A program made the translations under genes and the position numbers. Positions 1 to 12,350 of a DNA stretch of 64,000 nucleotides are shown here, piece by piece. How positions within the stretch are numbered: the first letter of the stretch is position 1; each line of letters starts with the position of its first letter. The stretch lies in NCBI GenBank assembly GCA_040437565.1, contig JBDOQK010000045.1, forward strand, positions 220,343-284,342, written 5' to 3'. Under the pieces are notes generated by a model, which worked only from the letters and a program-made list of their open reading frames with translations, was not told the DNA's origin and ran no database searches. The DNA is from Albugo candida (taxonomy: Eukaryota; Oomycota; Peronosporomycetes; Albuginales).

Positions 1-42
1 AAGCACGCATATCCAATGTTGTATTAGATGTATGGAAGCGTT

Positions 43-440
43 ACAGCTGCAGATTTGAATGCTCTACAACGCCTTAAGTACTACATGGCACAACTGATGT
101 GGAATGACTGCGACGAAGAATTATAATATGGAGGTGCTCCTTGTAATGCTAGTACCCAAAAACGTTTGGTACAATCTTGCCATGGTAAACAAACCACATC
201 AAACATTTCGAAGGTCTTTTGCTACAGCTTTCGAGATTCGAAGTCTTCAAGACGTTTGGCAAGAAAGTGACACATGGGCAATGGATGATGCTTTCGTCGA
301 CATTTATTACAACGGCGAAGAACCGAAAACATCGGATATGACTGAAGAAAAGGTGCTGAGTCGACTTTACAATAGAGGCACTCAGATACTAAAATGTATC
401 CACTCGAAGACTGGTTTCATCACTTGGATCTAGCCAAACA
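43..440 (+). pseudogene. Relic of unnamed repeat family 'A', copy 1
   Basis: The translated stretch matches a second copy on the minus strand at 61931-62253. Shared words are NVWYNL, an EPHRTF/KPHQTF block, F-A-T-x-F-E-I-R-S, a QD...ESDTW block and a YYN(D/G)E end. Upstream of that the two copies also agree over ALQRLKYYM versus VLQRRQYYM, but here this part lies in another frame. The copy is therefore degraded, although 104-433 remains open for 109 codons. I do not recognise the protein family. The second copy abuts a gypsy element and an assembly gap, so it may be part of a transposon, but that is inference. Confidence 0.5.
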
Positions 441-1508
441 CAAGTGCTAGTTCGATTTATGTGATAGTAAAAAGAAAAAAGAGGAAACTTTATTTCCCGT
501 CTGTTTCAGGCTTTGGCATCACGGGAGAGATCGGACATATTGGATTCAGAAAGTGTTAAAATATCTAGGGCTACACCACGGCATATCGTGCCTTACCCAC
601 TTTTAAAGATCGAACTAGCCTTTCGAATGTTCTCACTTCGATCTCGTTCTGGTTCTAAAAAAGATTCCGCTCGACATTATATTGTGCAAGTAGTCTTCGT
701 GTGGCGCAGTGGAACCCGATCAACAACTCTTATTAGAGTGCGATCACCCAGCACAATTATGAATGCATCTGAGACCAACTTGCGCTCAATTTCTTCCTTT
801 CGGGCCTCGTTATATGGATATCGCCTATGCGATTGTGCCAGCACTTCGGCCTTATTGGAAGGACCATCAACAAATTGAATACGATTTTTAGATTGCATTT
901 CAAGCGGTGACGTTCACTTCGTCCGGACCGCTCGGAAGCGTCTTTTGTTTTTATCCGATCAGCAACTCCGGAAGTTCCAGCACTTCTGTGATCTACATGA
1001 TCTACAGCACGTTGATTAATCACGCTCGGTACTTTGGAAGGCAGTATTACGATCAAGCATTCGGCTTACAAAGGTGTCGGTCAACTCACAACGCTGGGAT
1101 AATTCGATGATTTATCAGAAGCCGAATTCATTCCTTCGGGAACGGTACAGACAAGTAGAAAGGCAATTGCAACTCGGATAGTCCAAGCTGGATGGCTCTG
1201 TTCAGCCTAGTGTGGCGTATACCAACTTGCAAACGATTTTGCAACTCCTCTATCCATTGCACACTGGAGACAGTCTCGTGTTGTGATGGTTTCAAGATTG
1301 CTGCATTACAGAACAAACAACTAGAAGACATAATATTATCCGTCAAAGCTATTTTCACGAAACGTTACGTATGTGTGTATTTGAGGATTCAAGATAGCGT
1401 AAGCAACTAGCGAATTCAGTCCGTCTAGTTATAGTAACAAAGACACCTTTAACTGATTTGCTAGAACATATGCGAGGTTAAAAGCATATATTGTAGTGCA
1501 AGAAGGCC
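441..1508. other. Stretch without a recognised gene
   Basis: Both strands carry only short broken frames. The minus strand at about 680-1056 has a Glu/Arg/Lys-rich run (NEARKEEIERKL) that looks like remnant coding sequence and could belong to the same repeat as the preceding relic. Nothing was identified by family. Confidence 0.4.
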
Positions 1509-1860
1509 ATGGCGAACCAACCGGACTTTGTTCCGCAGCGGGGCATGATCGAAGAGATTTTCCTTGCGGCCGGATACCTGGAGATCTTCTCCCCAAATTT
1601 TTACTGCCAGCTAAAATCTATCGATAACTTGTGGAGAGCTGCAAGGCACTTCGCACGGAGCAACTGCGATTATACATGGGTTGGCTTGCGTGATACAGTG
1701 CCAAGAGCACTTGATTCCATCCTATTGAAGCAAGTACAGCGATATGCAAGAATTTCCCAGCGATACATGGATGTGTATCGCAAGGGGTTGATTGAATGGC
1801 AAGCATAATACGCTGTTCGCAGATATCGGTCTCATTGGCGTGTTGCAAATTGACCTTGAC
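1509..1860 (+). pseudogene. C-terminal fragment of a DDE transposase
   Basis: This 99-codon open frame and its short continuation match the C-terminal end of the transposase at 22063-24097. Shared features are MANQ(P/S)DF near the start, IEE, a SPNFYCQL/YPNFHCEL block, a CDYTW block and a final RYMD(V/A)YRKGL. The homology continues a little upstream of the ATG and to about 1855. In the DDE endonuclease proteins common in fungi, this part holds the third catalytic acidic residue in the motif HCELNxIE. Here the matching positions read CQLKSID, so the Glu is replaced. The N-terminal two thirds of the gene are absent. It is a dead, truncated DNA-transposon copy. Confidence 0.75.
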
Positions 1861-2541
1861 ATTTTGACAAGTTAGTTGACGGCCACTCCACTTTCTACGT
1901 CCCATTCAAATTCTCATCAACCATTGGCTGACTGCATATTCCTGCGGCGAGGAAATTAATGCGGAAGTGCTGCGTAACATGCCGAGACTCCGTTAGCCGT
2001 AAGAGGGTGCGGTCGGGCGCCTTAGCGCAGAACTTACGGTTAGGTAAAGTTAGGTGCGGGAGCTGAGTCATTATTTTTCCGCTTCTTGTGGGACAAAGCG
2101 AGAAAGAAGCGCGGTGAATAGCTTCAGATCCAGCTGTAGGAGTCCACACAGGCAGTCCTCGCCCTTGTACTACTCACTCAAAATAACCTTTGCAGCGTGA
2201 ATAGGACGTTACTCCTTGCGCTTTAGTTTATCTGCGCTACTCATCGTTCGATTCGTACGTCTTGGTAAAAGTTTGCGCCTGTATTTTGCTCATCCAAGGT
2301 CTGAAGAAATGACTGGAGTCACAATGGAATTTTTCGGTTGATGCCCCATACAAGACGAATGCTTAGAATCTCCCGTTGTTGCATCTCCTTGGGTGCTGGT
2401 CAATGTATAATCGTTTACGTTAAATTTGTTTTCATGACAAACGAGAGTCAATCCTCATACCCTTCAGCATTAACCTGCTTTCGATAGACCTATATAGACG
2501 ATGCTACGCCGAAGGTTTTTGTCGCAGATCAAGAGCTGGCG
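1861..2541. other. Stretch with nothing recognised
   Basis: No frame on either strand resembles a known protein, and no RNA gene or repeat is visible here. The first bases may be tail sequence of the preceding transposon fragment. Confidence 0.4.
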
Positions 2542-3066
2542 CTAATTCAGGAATTCCAGAACACTGCCAGCTTCCCAAATTCTCTTATGTGAAGGGCATA
2601 TTGAAAAAAAAACATAGTGAAAGAATGCAAAGCATAGTTTCCAATAGATGAGGAATGGATAGCTTTCATGAAGGAATGAATAGCAATATTTTATGCAAAA
2701 AAGAACACTTTCATGATGGACTATAGAAACTTTTTGAATTGCGTGAAAACTGTGCACAGCCAAGGTCTCAAGGAATGATTTCTCAGGGTAATCTACAAAC
2801 AGCTGAAAATTGCCCTTCATCCAGAAAAAAAGACAAAGACGTCTTCTTTCGATTTGCAAAAGATACTTTCTTTTCTGCCAGATGATCTCCGGCATGACGT
2901 GGACGGAATTATTCGCCGTTTTGTATACCATATTGAATAGCTCTTTCGACATGCAGATGCAATATAATTGAATCTTGCACGTTAATGGTCCTAAAAATAT
3001 CTCTTCACTCGGGTGTTTGATTCGCCGATTGTCTACAACATCCAATGCGAAAACCATTCCACACAC
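2542..3066 (-). pseudogene. Relic of unnamed family 'B', copy 1
   Basis: A 174-codon frame is open on the minus strand but begins with GTG, so its true start is unknown. A second copy lies at 43734-44425 on the plus strand. The shared part covers a C(L/F)FF segment, a PEKSFLETLAV/LKIHFLRRLAV block, HAIQK(V/S)SI, a Phe/Tyr-rich segment ending HKRI(W/G)E and VLEF, and DNA similarity that continues beyond this frame's stop to about 2500. The product is Phe-, Cys- and His-rich and has no motif I can name. Two diverged copies on opposite strands suggest a dispersed gene or transposon-borne family. It could be part of a longer, now broken, gene. Confidence 0.5.
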
Positions 3067-5231
3067 GCTCGTCGACTTTGGGCCATGTCTACTTTTTACA
3101 CTCGAAGTACGGATAAATGATCGAGTGATGCGGTGAAATCACCAAAAAAAATAAGAGATTTGCCGCGATCGGCTTCAAAGTGTTGGAGAGCAGCAGCGCC
3201 TAGAAGATCACGCTTCTCTCGGCCCACTCAGGCGCATATAAAATGTGAATATATACGGGTGCATCTTGAGTGAAAATATGCAGAAACCAAATAGAGACTG
3301 TAATACGTCGTTCGATGAGTTCCTCAAATGTTGTACAATCAAAAAAAATCGAATGAAGTATTGCCATCACAACCGAACTACGATTTTGAGTTGCTGGGAA
3401 AATAACACTACTGTGGTCATTGACAAGCATTTTGACTTGCATTTTTTGTATGGAATGAGAAATAAAACAACTCCATTCGGTTGAAATTGTGAAACTTGAA
3501 TTTTTGAATACAGCAAATAGGGTGTTGTGACAGGACGTGGTAGAAAAATTGCATTAATATTCACCATGAACCATGAGTGGTGAGATGTTGGTCCACGTTA
3601 AAATAATCAAGAATCCCGTAGTAATCTCACTAAATCGGACCAGAAATCAATGTTTTGTCTCCATCTTGAATCAGAAATGTAGAATTTGCTACACCTTCCG
3701 GTGTGAAAGTATGTTTCAAGAGAGCTCGTCGATATGACCACAAAGAACCCCTTTTCATTTATCACAAAATCATTAGGACCAACATTTGATGACTACCTCT
3801 GAGCGCGACAACGAGAGTAGCACATTTGCTGGCAATAAGCGACAGCCGTGTTCCGAAATCCAATTTCATCCGCTGCAGTGTAATATGGGACCCAATGATC
3901 ATGTGTGTAAACAGCGGGATGCAGTACACATTACTATTAATTTAATAATGGCGTGAGTTTCGTTGATCTTGTCAAACCAAGAACTAGTTCCGGCAAAACA
4001 TTTATCACGACGCTATTTTTTTATAGATCGGGTCACGTTTCGATGAACCTTTCCTACCAATATCTCGACTCCATGGTTCCGCAAACGAAGCATCTTATTT
4101 CAAATCATGAGCAGCGAATACTCGATGGATCATCAACACTTTATCATTCGACCCATATAAGCGAGCAGCAAATCGTTGATAGTTCTTGGATGATCAATTG
4201 CATCGCGAATCATTTTCTCCATATTTCTGCAGAACTGAACAAGCCCGATCACAAGCGTGATTTATGTTTCTACTATGACCAGCTTTTTTGGTCAGATTAT
4301 GAGAAGAGCATTTTTGGAATTGAGTTTAATTTCCTCTCCAATATCGCCAACCCGAGTTTGTCGCTTCGCTATCTCAATGTTCGCGTGGCGTTTTTCAAAT
4401 ACTGGCAGCCTAATTTCAGATAAAAGTGCAGCACGACTCTTACACGCTACATCGTTTACCAGCAATATATATTAGTTCTTATACCAAAGATTCAATTCAA
4501 CTTATGGATGTGCTGGTGGGACCTCTGTCTCGTTACTTTGGCACATTCCCGTTATTGAATTATTAGGTGGATTCTTCTGTCGGCTGTCGGAAGGTTTTTT
4601 TTTTTCAACATTAAATTTTCCCGAGACAGTATTGCTTCTCTATGGTAGAGTCGTCAAATTATTGCGGCTCCATACTTCTTGACCTTGATGTAGTCGTGTG
4701 GCCTTGAGGGTCCTACTATCATGCATTTTTAACGAAGCATGAGAGAGCATCACAGGGAGTTGTTAGGGAGTAAATAAGGGAGTAGTGGTTTACATCCGGA
4801 GAAACAATTCAGAGTAGTGCTTATTTTTACGAATGTGGTAATTCGCCGCGATGAACATCATTTCGTTTCACTCATAGATATAGAAGGTAGGTGCTGTCGC
4901 ATATAGTGTATAAAACATAGTGCATTGGTATCCGGCAACTTTTAATTATATGCGACCTGAACTTGCATGAAATGGGGAAGGTACTTTCTTCCACGCATTC
5001 GGTAAAGTACCTTAGAAGAAACTCTTCGTTACCTGATAAAGTGTTTCTATCATGGGGTGTGACAAGATGAGCGGTCGAACAGTTTTAGTGGGAAAGAAAC
5101 CTATCTGTCAAGCCTACGCTATGTATGTATCGCAGCCTTAGAAAGATATGTATTTATCATGTAATTCAGTGTCAGCCAAATTCATTATAAGCTGAGCAAA
5201 TCGGATTATATCACTGGTTTGTTTTTGAGTG
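3067..5231. other. Mostly unassigned; weak coding-like fragments at 3.6-4.4 kb
   Basis: A 156-codon plus-strand frame at 3953-4423 is open but starts with GTG and resembles nothing known. On the minus strand about 3600-3960 reads as two adjacent open pieces with a Cys-rich patch (YCQQMCYSRC). One of these may be the remains of a real gene, but they lie on opposite strands and I cannot decide between them. From 4430 to 5230 I see nothing. Confidence 0.3.
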
Positions 5232-7312
5232 CTAGTTGAAGTTTTTATTATTGGTGTCCCCAATACCAACAAAACTAAAGGGACGATTATCATCGCTGAT
5301 GACAAGCTGTTCCACCTTTCTGTCATACCACAGTTCTGTGCACGAATGTTGTGCTATGCATGGTGTGAGCAGAGCATCGTAAATTTGGCGCATCCAAACA
5401 TAACCAAATTGATCTCCTTTAAACTCATAGAAAAAAAATTCGGTTTGAAGTGCCAGGCATCTGACGCAAGATCTTCGATCGTTTGCGTCGTATCTGACCA
5501 TCAGAACCGGACGACCTTGTATGATTTTAGAGTTCGAGGGATCATGATCGGCTGGAGGCCGTATTTTATCAGTTTTTCTGTCAAATAGCAACATTTCTCT
5601 TTGATTCATTACGGGACCCTCTATATTGAGTCTCAGAATTTCATCGTGTTTCTTACAAACTAGTTCGGGAAGAAGCTGTATCTTTTCGCATCCAGTTTTT
5701 GTTCTAACACAAGTAAAAAAAAACGTTTTCCAATATAGTCCAAGTGATTTGTTTGTTAGAATTTTTCCAGACTCATATTACTTGAATATGTTGATTTCCA
5801 TCCCATATTTATGGGTTTCAGAAAAGCTTCTACACAATTGTGAATTGATCCGTAATTCAAGATACTGAGAGAGACTAGAACGCAGGATTTTGCTTTTGCT
5901 TTCTTGAGCTTTGATAAGTCTAAATGCATACTTGGATTGATTTTGTATATGCTGTGGTAGTATTCACAAATAGGAAGATGATTGGGCGATGCAACGATAT
6001 GTGAACCTTCAAATTGTTTTTGGCAATGCTGTCCAAAACCAGGTTTTACCCAAGAGGAGGCAAGGAAAATGATTTGCTCTGTCAGAGATACACTTCTCAC
6101 GAGCTTAACAAAACTTCTATAGAGCGCTATATTGACCAAGCAGCCCAGAAAGTGAAAACGATTTTTTTGGCTCGTTCGTATACTCATACATGATAATTTG
6201 TCCTGACGTAAAATGTTCTCTATGATTGAGCTTTCTTGGCGTACCGGGACATATTTCTTGTTTTTACTTACCGAAATTTGCGTACCACTTGCGTAATCAC
6301 GCCGTGATAATAAACACCGAAAATAAATATCTGTACCCGATGCATAACGTACTTGAACATTATCGATCCTGAGCATCTCGATTTGATGTTCTACAGGCTT
6401 CACTGGGTTATCAACATCATGCAATATTAGCTTGTTTTGAGAGAACATGCGATCCAGGTTGCCACAAGCGGTAGAGATAGTGGGTGCAGGTGACCACGGT
6501 ATTTCCGGCGCAGTTGGTTTGGATTTCGCTCCTAATATAAAGTTTGTAAATGCAAGCACGAATTGCAAGCCGTGTTTCAGTTTTTGAAAGAATATGCGCA
6601 AACTTGAAAAATTATGCTATGCAGTGCCAAACATCTTTCGCATTCGAATCGGTTCGTGTGCGAATAGAAATAATGATCTAGTGGTGATGAAATTTGGAAA
6701 CCTGGTTGTGTCCCCTATCAAATGCTCATATGTCCACGGATTACGATTATGTGAGGTCACAAAATTTCTCCCATTTTGTTCCAATTTGTCCATTCTAGTA
6801 CTTTCAAAGTAGGCTTTCCAACGATACATCGGTTGTATTTGATCGAAGAAAAAAAAAGCAATCCTGCCGTTTTGATTTCAAGAAAAATGTTCTATCCAAT
6901 TATTTTTATTGCGCACCACGTTTAACATGATGTTGCCAATATATATTGAGAGAAGATAGTTATAATACTCGAGTACAGGGTTCTGAAAGAAAAGTGTTGA
7001 TCATGGCGGAAATTTTGCGAGGTCTGTTTGTATCTGATAGAAATTTGCAGTGTTGCTGCATTGCGTGAGATATGATTCGATAAACGTGGCGCCACTTTTG
7101 AACAGCAATATTCGCGTGTGTTTATTGCTGGCAAGTAGTTGGATTGGTTCGAAGCCTACTCTTTCTACTAGGCAGAGACTACAAGCGTTTGAATTATAGT
7201 TGGTAAGTGCCAAAAGTCTAGTATTGGACAAAAAAGATATCGAATTTCCTACCTTCCATGAGTTTGTGTTCAAAACCAGGAGCTATAGAAGAATCAGTAA
7301 GAACGCGTTCAT
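5232..7312 (-). pseudogene. Decayed CCG-class secreted effector gene, copy 1
   Basis: An ATG at 7312 opens a hydrophobic leader beginning MNAFLLILL, as expected for a secretory signal peptide. At about residue 44 comes CSLCLVERVG (DNA 7154-7183), an exact CX2CX5G site. The Albugo CCG class is defined by this site following a signal peptide; such proteins are thought to enter or contact the host plant. The body runs about 2 kb and includes a long piece (roughly 5756-6601) with few cysteines, then a module CVRCLALQTEFFFYEF followed by GYVWMRQ. The same module recurs at the 31 kb locus. The locus is broken in about three places, treating any interruption as decay; some could be introns. Upstream and downstream are gene-free, so it stands alone. 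Confidence 0.65.
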
Positions 7313-10300
7313 TGGTACGATTTCTTTTGTTGTCGAGAGCCAGTAAATTAGTATTAAATCAAAATACCATTCACTGGCAATTAAACAATGAGCAATTACT
7401 CTAAATAGAGAGGTATAGGTTTATGCCAAGGTTTTGTGGCTATAGACGCTCCTCAAGGAAAAGACATATTTTCCTAGCTTCTATGCTTCAAAGAATTCGT
7501 CCACCAATTTGTTGCATTTCTCCGCGAGCTCAATTTTAGGACAAAGCAGCTTACAAGAAACACTTCATCATATGAGAATATGATAAATTGCCCTGCACTA
7601 AAGGAATCAACACGATTCGCACGAAGTATGACCTGATGAATTCTCTGCTGCATTCCTGAAGATTTTGATCGTAGCATTTGTGGTCAGAAATGTCGTATAA
7701 CGTCAAGAACAGAAAGCTGGTGATCATCTCGTTTCTAGATAGCTGTGTGTGCAATTCATGAAACATCGTGAGGCGAATGAAGACTATAGGAAGCGTATAT
7801 TTAGTACAACTCTTGTTCGAGATTGAAGTGTTTCATTATGTAGCTAAACTCCAGCAAATAACAAACAGACATAAAGTAGAAAAAAGACAGTATCGTGTAC
7901 CTTGATATTCAAAGAAAGACATGACACTCACGATCATGCATTTCGTATCGTGTCATGTATCTAGTTGTTGTCGAATCTCAATTGACGTCTTTGTACCTCT
8001 TAGGTAGGAAATTACATCGATTGAGTGCAAAGTATCTTTGGACCCGTTTAGATGCTTCTTAGAAAAAATTGAGCAATTTAAGGTCACGTAAGGGAAAAAA
8101 GAGGCTATCAACATGTGTTCTGATCGTGATAAGGGAAGATACTAACAAGGAACAACAATGTAACCGCTACAATCAGCAACGTTTTTCTTGTCAGGTCTTT
8201 TGCTATCTGGTACATTATACAAGATGCGGTGCTGAAAAATAATGCGCATGTATATCAAGGTATAAACCCACTTGACATGCCGGCTATTCGAGAAAGTTCA
8301 TCTATCACTCATCATAACGTTGATGAATAGGCAATGCTTTCATCATTTTCTTTAATGTCTTATTTTGCATGTAAAAAATGGGCTTGATGAAACAAACCCT
8401 ACATATACACGCGTTGATGGGAACCGTATATTCCTTACACTCTCAAAATCTAAAGCATCTCTATGATGATCGCAGAAGGTTTGCAACAATTTAACTCTGC
8501 CGATTACATCCAATCAACTAGGAGCGCAGAGAGAGACAAGGAGTAAAATCTTGCTGGTTCCATCCTATTTATTTGATGAAAGCTGCTTTATCTTCCCATC
8601 TTAGAAACATATCCTTTATGTACATGCAACCAAAAACAGCGGTTACATTTATAATGAGTACAGTGCGAGTCCCACAAAAACAGTTGTATAGACAATAGTG
8701 TTTAATTAATGTATACGTATCTAGTATTTTGTCGTTGAGCTCCCGGATATTGGTGATATAGGCATGTAGTTCTAAACGCTTCCATCCACGTCACTACCAT
8801 CGTAAATTGTAAGACGTCTTTGAATCAGCGATTTTCTATCCTTTTCATCCAGGTAACACACTCAGACTCAAATTATCCCAGCAAAATGTATCTAATTAAG
8901 GTTTCGGCATGCGTAAAAACGGAGCAAAGAAGCAGATTCGCGTCAATATTTGGACTATCCGACGTGAATTTTTGAGATAATTTTTGTTGTAGGTATGATC
9001 CTAATTGATCATTCCAATACTAATTAACCCGATGAAGTCTAGACGATTGTTCTGTAGTCCATGTGAAGGTGTAAAAGTATGCAATTCGAAGAGGGACGCA
9101 ATGTCTCTAATTTACTCTCTAACTTCCGTAAGAAAACTATCACGACCCATCGTGGTATTTAAGGTTTGAACTGAGTCTTCCTTGATAGAGAAAGACTACA
9201 ATGGTGTAGCATTTCACGCTACATCAGGGTTTGCTAGCGAACTGGTTACCTGCAGAATTTCCAAGCGTGATATGTCAGGATCATAACAGAATCTACGAGC
9301 AATCTCATGATTTGCCACGTCGAGTGATCACGGTGTCGTGATGACGAACGGTGTGAAGATGACATATTCAAGCCTTTCGTGAACGCAAGATAAGTTAATT
9401 TTGGAATAGCTCGGCGCACTTCTTGTGTATAGATTAAATTGATGCTGCAGCATTATTTTCTGATAATCGTTGTTTATTTAGGTGACTGTTCCAGAATGTT
9501 CTTAAGAACGATAGCAACGATTGAAGCGGATAAGATTCAAAGCTCTTACCATACAGGATCATCGGCACTGATGTAGCTCCTCTTCTAACCTTTCAGCTGC
9601 AACCATGCTTCGTCGTATCTGTAATTTTGAAGAAGCCTCCATATATGTCTTAGTTCTGCTGTGTCCGCCCTCGGGTGCTAGAGGATTAGATCCTTGATGC
9701 CTTTCTTTGTGTCCATGTCACTATAACATCGTAAGATAATGATCTTATCCAGAATAGATGAGAATAGTACACCGCACTCGCAAGATTCCAATTCGTTAGA
9801 GGAAACGTTAGGTCACGCGGATAAGAATTAAAAGAAGTTACAGCATACCAGTGATACGTTTCGAATTTCATTTATCAAGTAAATTGTTCAAATCATACCA
9901 ATGACGTTAGACTGTAGTGATTTGCCTAAAAGATTCAACTAGTGCCAATGACGCGAGTATGAACAGTTGTCGTACGCAATAAACTAACATAGCCGAATTT
10001 CATTACGGCTATTCGTATATCATGTTCGAAGAATGACAGAACTAACAGTTACTTAAGCGTACACGGCGCCGCTGTTTGTCTTTTTATTTTGTCTTTATAA
10101 ATACCAGAAATTATATAAAGTATATCTCAGTAAACATGGGCATTTTCTACTACTTATTTCAAACAATCTGATTTGTTCAGAAAATTCTGATTTGTATACT
10201 ACTTTGAAAACAGTGAAAAATGTACCACTTCGCACATCTGCCAAATCTGAACTTATGCAAAATACACCAAACAAGTCGTTAATATACGCACAACATATTG

Positions 10301-10389
10301 CCATATCACAAAAAGCCCTCGCAGGTACGGTTATAGCGGCAGTAGTTACTGCATGTAATGAAATTATCGGAGCGTTTCTTCTTTGATAC
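7313..10389. other. 3-kb stretch with nothing recognised
   Basis: Only short frames occur on either strand. I find no protein family, RNA gene, LTR or obvious tandem repeat. It may hold old transposon sequence beyond recognition, and part of 10095-10389 may belong to the MULE that follows. Confidence 0.45.
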
Positions 10390-11880
10390 TTCTGTGACAA
10401 GCTGCGACTCTATTCCTTTCGCCACTGGGCCGTGCATGCTTCTCTGTCATTACTAGAGGGTGGTGCTTGTTGAAAAGCGTTGGTTCACTTTCGGCATACA
10501 TGATCTCATCTTTATCAAAGGGGTGTAAGCACGCTGGTACACTTACTTGGTCCACGACGCATCACGAATATTTTTTTGAATAGGTAGTCTTGTCGCCTGA
10601 TCGAACGGCCGCATAGAGATGACAACATGACCACTTCAAACAGCCTTAGTAATCAAAGTATTCATAAGACCATGGATTTCCAGAGTTATTTAGATCAATA
10701 GAGCACTCGACAGACAGCGCTCCATCTTTCCCCACCTTCACCACGAAGGATGCCAGGCTTCTCGGGATTATTTCGATCTTCATCACCTTGATCCCTATGT
10801 AATATTTAATCTTCGTGAGATACTCCAGTAATGGCTTCTCTCTGAATTCAAGCAGGCTTTTTTTCGCAGACTTCACTTTCTTGCTCGTCATGGTCCTTAA
10901 GGATGGACACCGAGTATACGAAGGAGCTTATTTTAGCTTGTCTGCGTCGTGTATCCATAGCAGCGCCTTTCATGTTTTTAATCGCACTAGGTCGCCGCTC
11001 GATCGATGCATCAGTCAAGGACTCCCCCACTTACATGCCTGGTCCTTCGGTGTCGCATGACGAGCACAAGCGAGGTGAAAGATCTCACCTTCTTCATCTT
11101 AAATGGGCAGAATGAGACGTTTGTCACCGTCGGAGACGAAGAATGCTGGCCCTACTATAGAGTCTGGAAGAAATGCCGGAACCATGACTGGTTGTTTTGT
11201 GTCTTACCTGACAGCCCAGTGACAGATACAATTTGAATTTCATTTTTGCTGTTCTTGAAGCAAGCAGCAAGAAGGACTTCGCCATACTTGCTCTTCATTA
11301 AAATACCATTCAGATTGATACCGCGATCTTCCAATGCGTGATGCATATGAATACCACTCCTGTATACGATTACGACGCGCTGAATTATATCCTCACGTAA
11401 CGCAACATGTTCATTTTGTCCGTTTGTTTATTTCGTGTACGTGTGACAACACGGAATGATACTACATGCGATCCCCATCGAGCAGTTGCGCATATCGTAG
11501 GCGCAATGAGTCTTGTACGTCAATCGACGCTCACCAGCCGTCAGCTTTTTCTGTAGCTCAACTGTACTGACTTCAAGACGAACTGAAGGCATGATCGAGC
11601 AAATCGACGCATAAAGACTTGTTCTCACAACTCGCCTCGTATTCAGTCAAGTCAGCCCTCGTATCGTCGTATGTGTCTTTCATGAGGGTATGAGTCGGTT
11701 CTAATTCTCCTCCATACGTGAAAGCGGCTGCAAAGCTGCACTATGGATCGCCAAACAACACCTTGTAGGGTCTGTTGTCGCTTGAGTTGACACGAAACGC
11801 CCGTCAGAAGTTTCCGTTGTATTCTACTTTAAATGTCGTAGCGACTAGCACAGTCACGTGTGTAGAAATATTGCTGTATG
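10390..11880 (-). pseudogene. Mutator-like (MULE) transposase relic, copy 1
   Basis: This region matches the MULE at 52600-54330 along its length and in the same orientation. Minus-strand pieces include an N-terminal stretch ending TAGERRLTYKTH (about 11.5 kb), the catalytic-core strand DRGINLNGILMKSKYGEVLL (about 11.3 kb), and a C-terminal piece MTSKKVKSAKKSLLEFREKP through SIDLNNSGNPWSYEYFDY (10646-10891). The other copy has LDGSFMKHEYGG where this one has LNGILMKSKYGE, so the first catalytic Asp is replaced. The SWIM-finger CxC is lost (WSYEYF for CSCGYF), and a block between the YIGIK and IIPR words is missing. It is a dead cut-and-paste element; terminal repeats were not found. Confidence 0.7.
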
Positions 11881-12147
11881 TTTAAGAGCTGTTGGAACTG
11901 CTTAGATCCCCTTTGTCTTACGTGGAATCAGTAATATGGCCACCTTATCGTCTAATCATATTTTACGCAACTTAGTCAATTAGAGGTGTATTGTGTGTGA
12001 TCATACAGTAGCCAAAATCGGTGTGGAAAGGATCATATCTCACAAGTCATGATACTGAGGACCTGAATTAAAGAATAACATTTTCATACATGTTCATGTT
12101 CGTGACCACACATGACAGCTTTTTGCATTGATTTCTATATAGAAGTC

Positions 12148-12330
12148 TGTTGGAAATCGATGACGTTGAACGTTATTCACACTGGCACTGGAGCAGATTT
12201 CAATTCTTAGTTAGAAGCATGCCGTCTTTTGTACCTATCGGCAAGCATATCCGTGCAAGTACTTATGTTCTGAAAAAATTGACGGATGTATTTACTTTCT
12301 AATATAGTCCTCCGGTTCTCAAGGACAGCA
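12148..12330 (+). repeat. Left LTR of the copia fossil
   Basis: It begins TGTTGGAAATCGATGACG and ends in CA. It aligns over its full 183 bp with 16592-16774, sharing ACTGGAGC, GCATGCCGTC and TATCGGCAAGCATAT in order. TG...CA ends are normal for LTRs. Confidence 0.8.
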
Positions 12331-12350
12331 GGTTATGTGCCCAACCAGCG
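12331..12350 (+). other. Probable primer-binding site of the copia fossil
   Basis: Directly after the left LTR comes GGTTATGTGCCCAACC. Copia elements start minus-strand synthesis from a site in this position, and the GGTTATG-GCCCAAC pattern suits the family. I did not match it to a specific tRNA. Confidence 0.45.

Noticed and set aside
3953-4423. 156-codon plus-strand open frame
   Set aside because: GTG start and no motif; a frame of this length is possible by chance and the opposite strand is equally coding-like, so not called a gene.
6540-6601. Hydrophobic run that could be a second signal peptide
   Set aside because: No ATG in frame, a stop lies upstream, and the CX2CX5G site with a better leader lies further upstream on the same strand.
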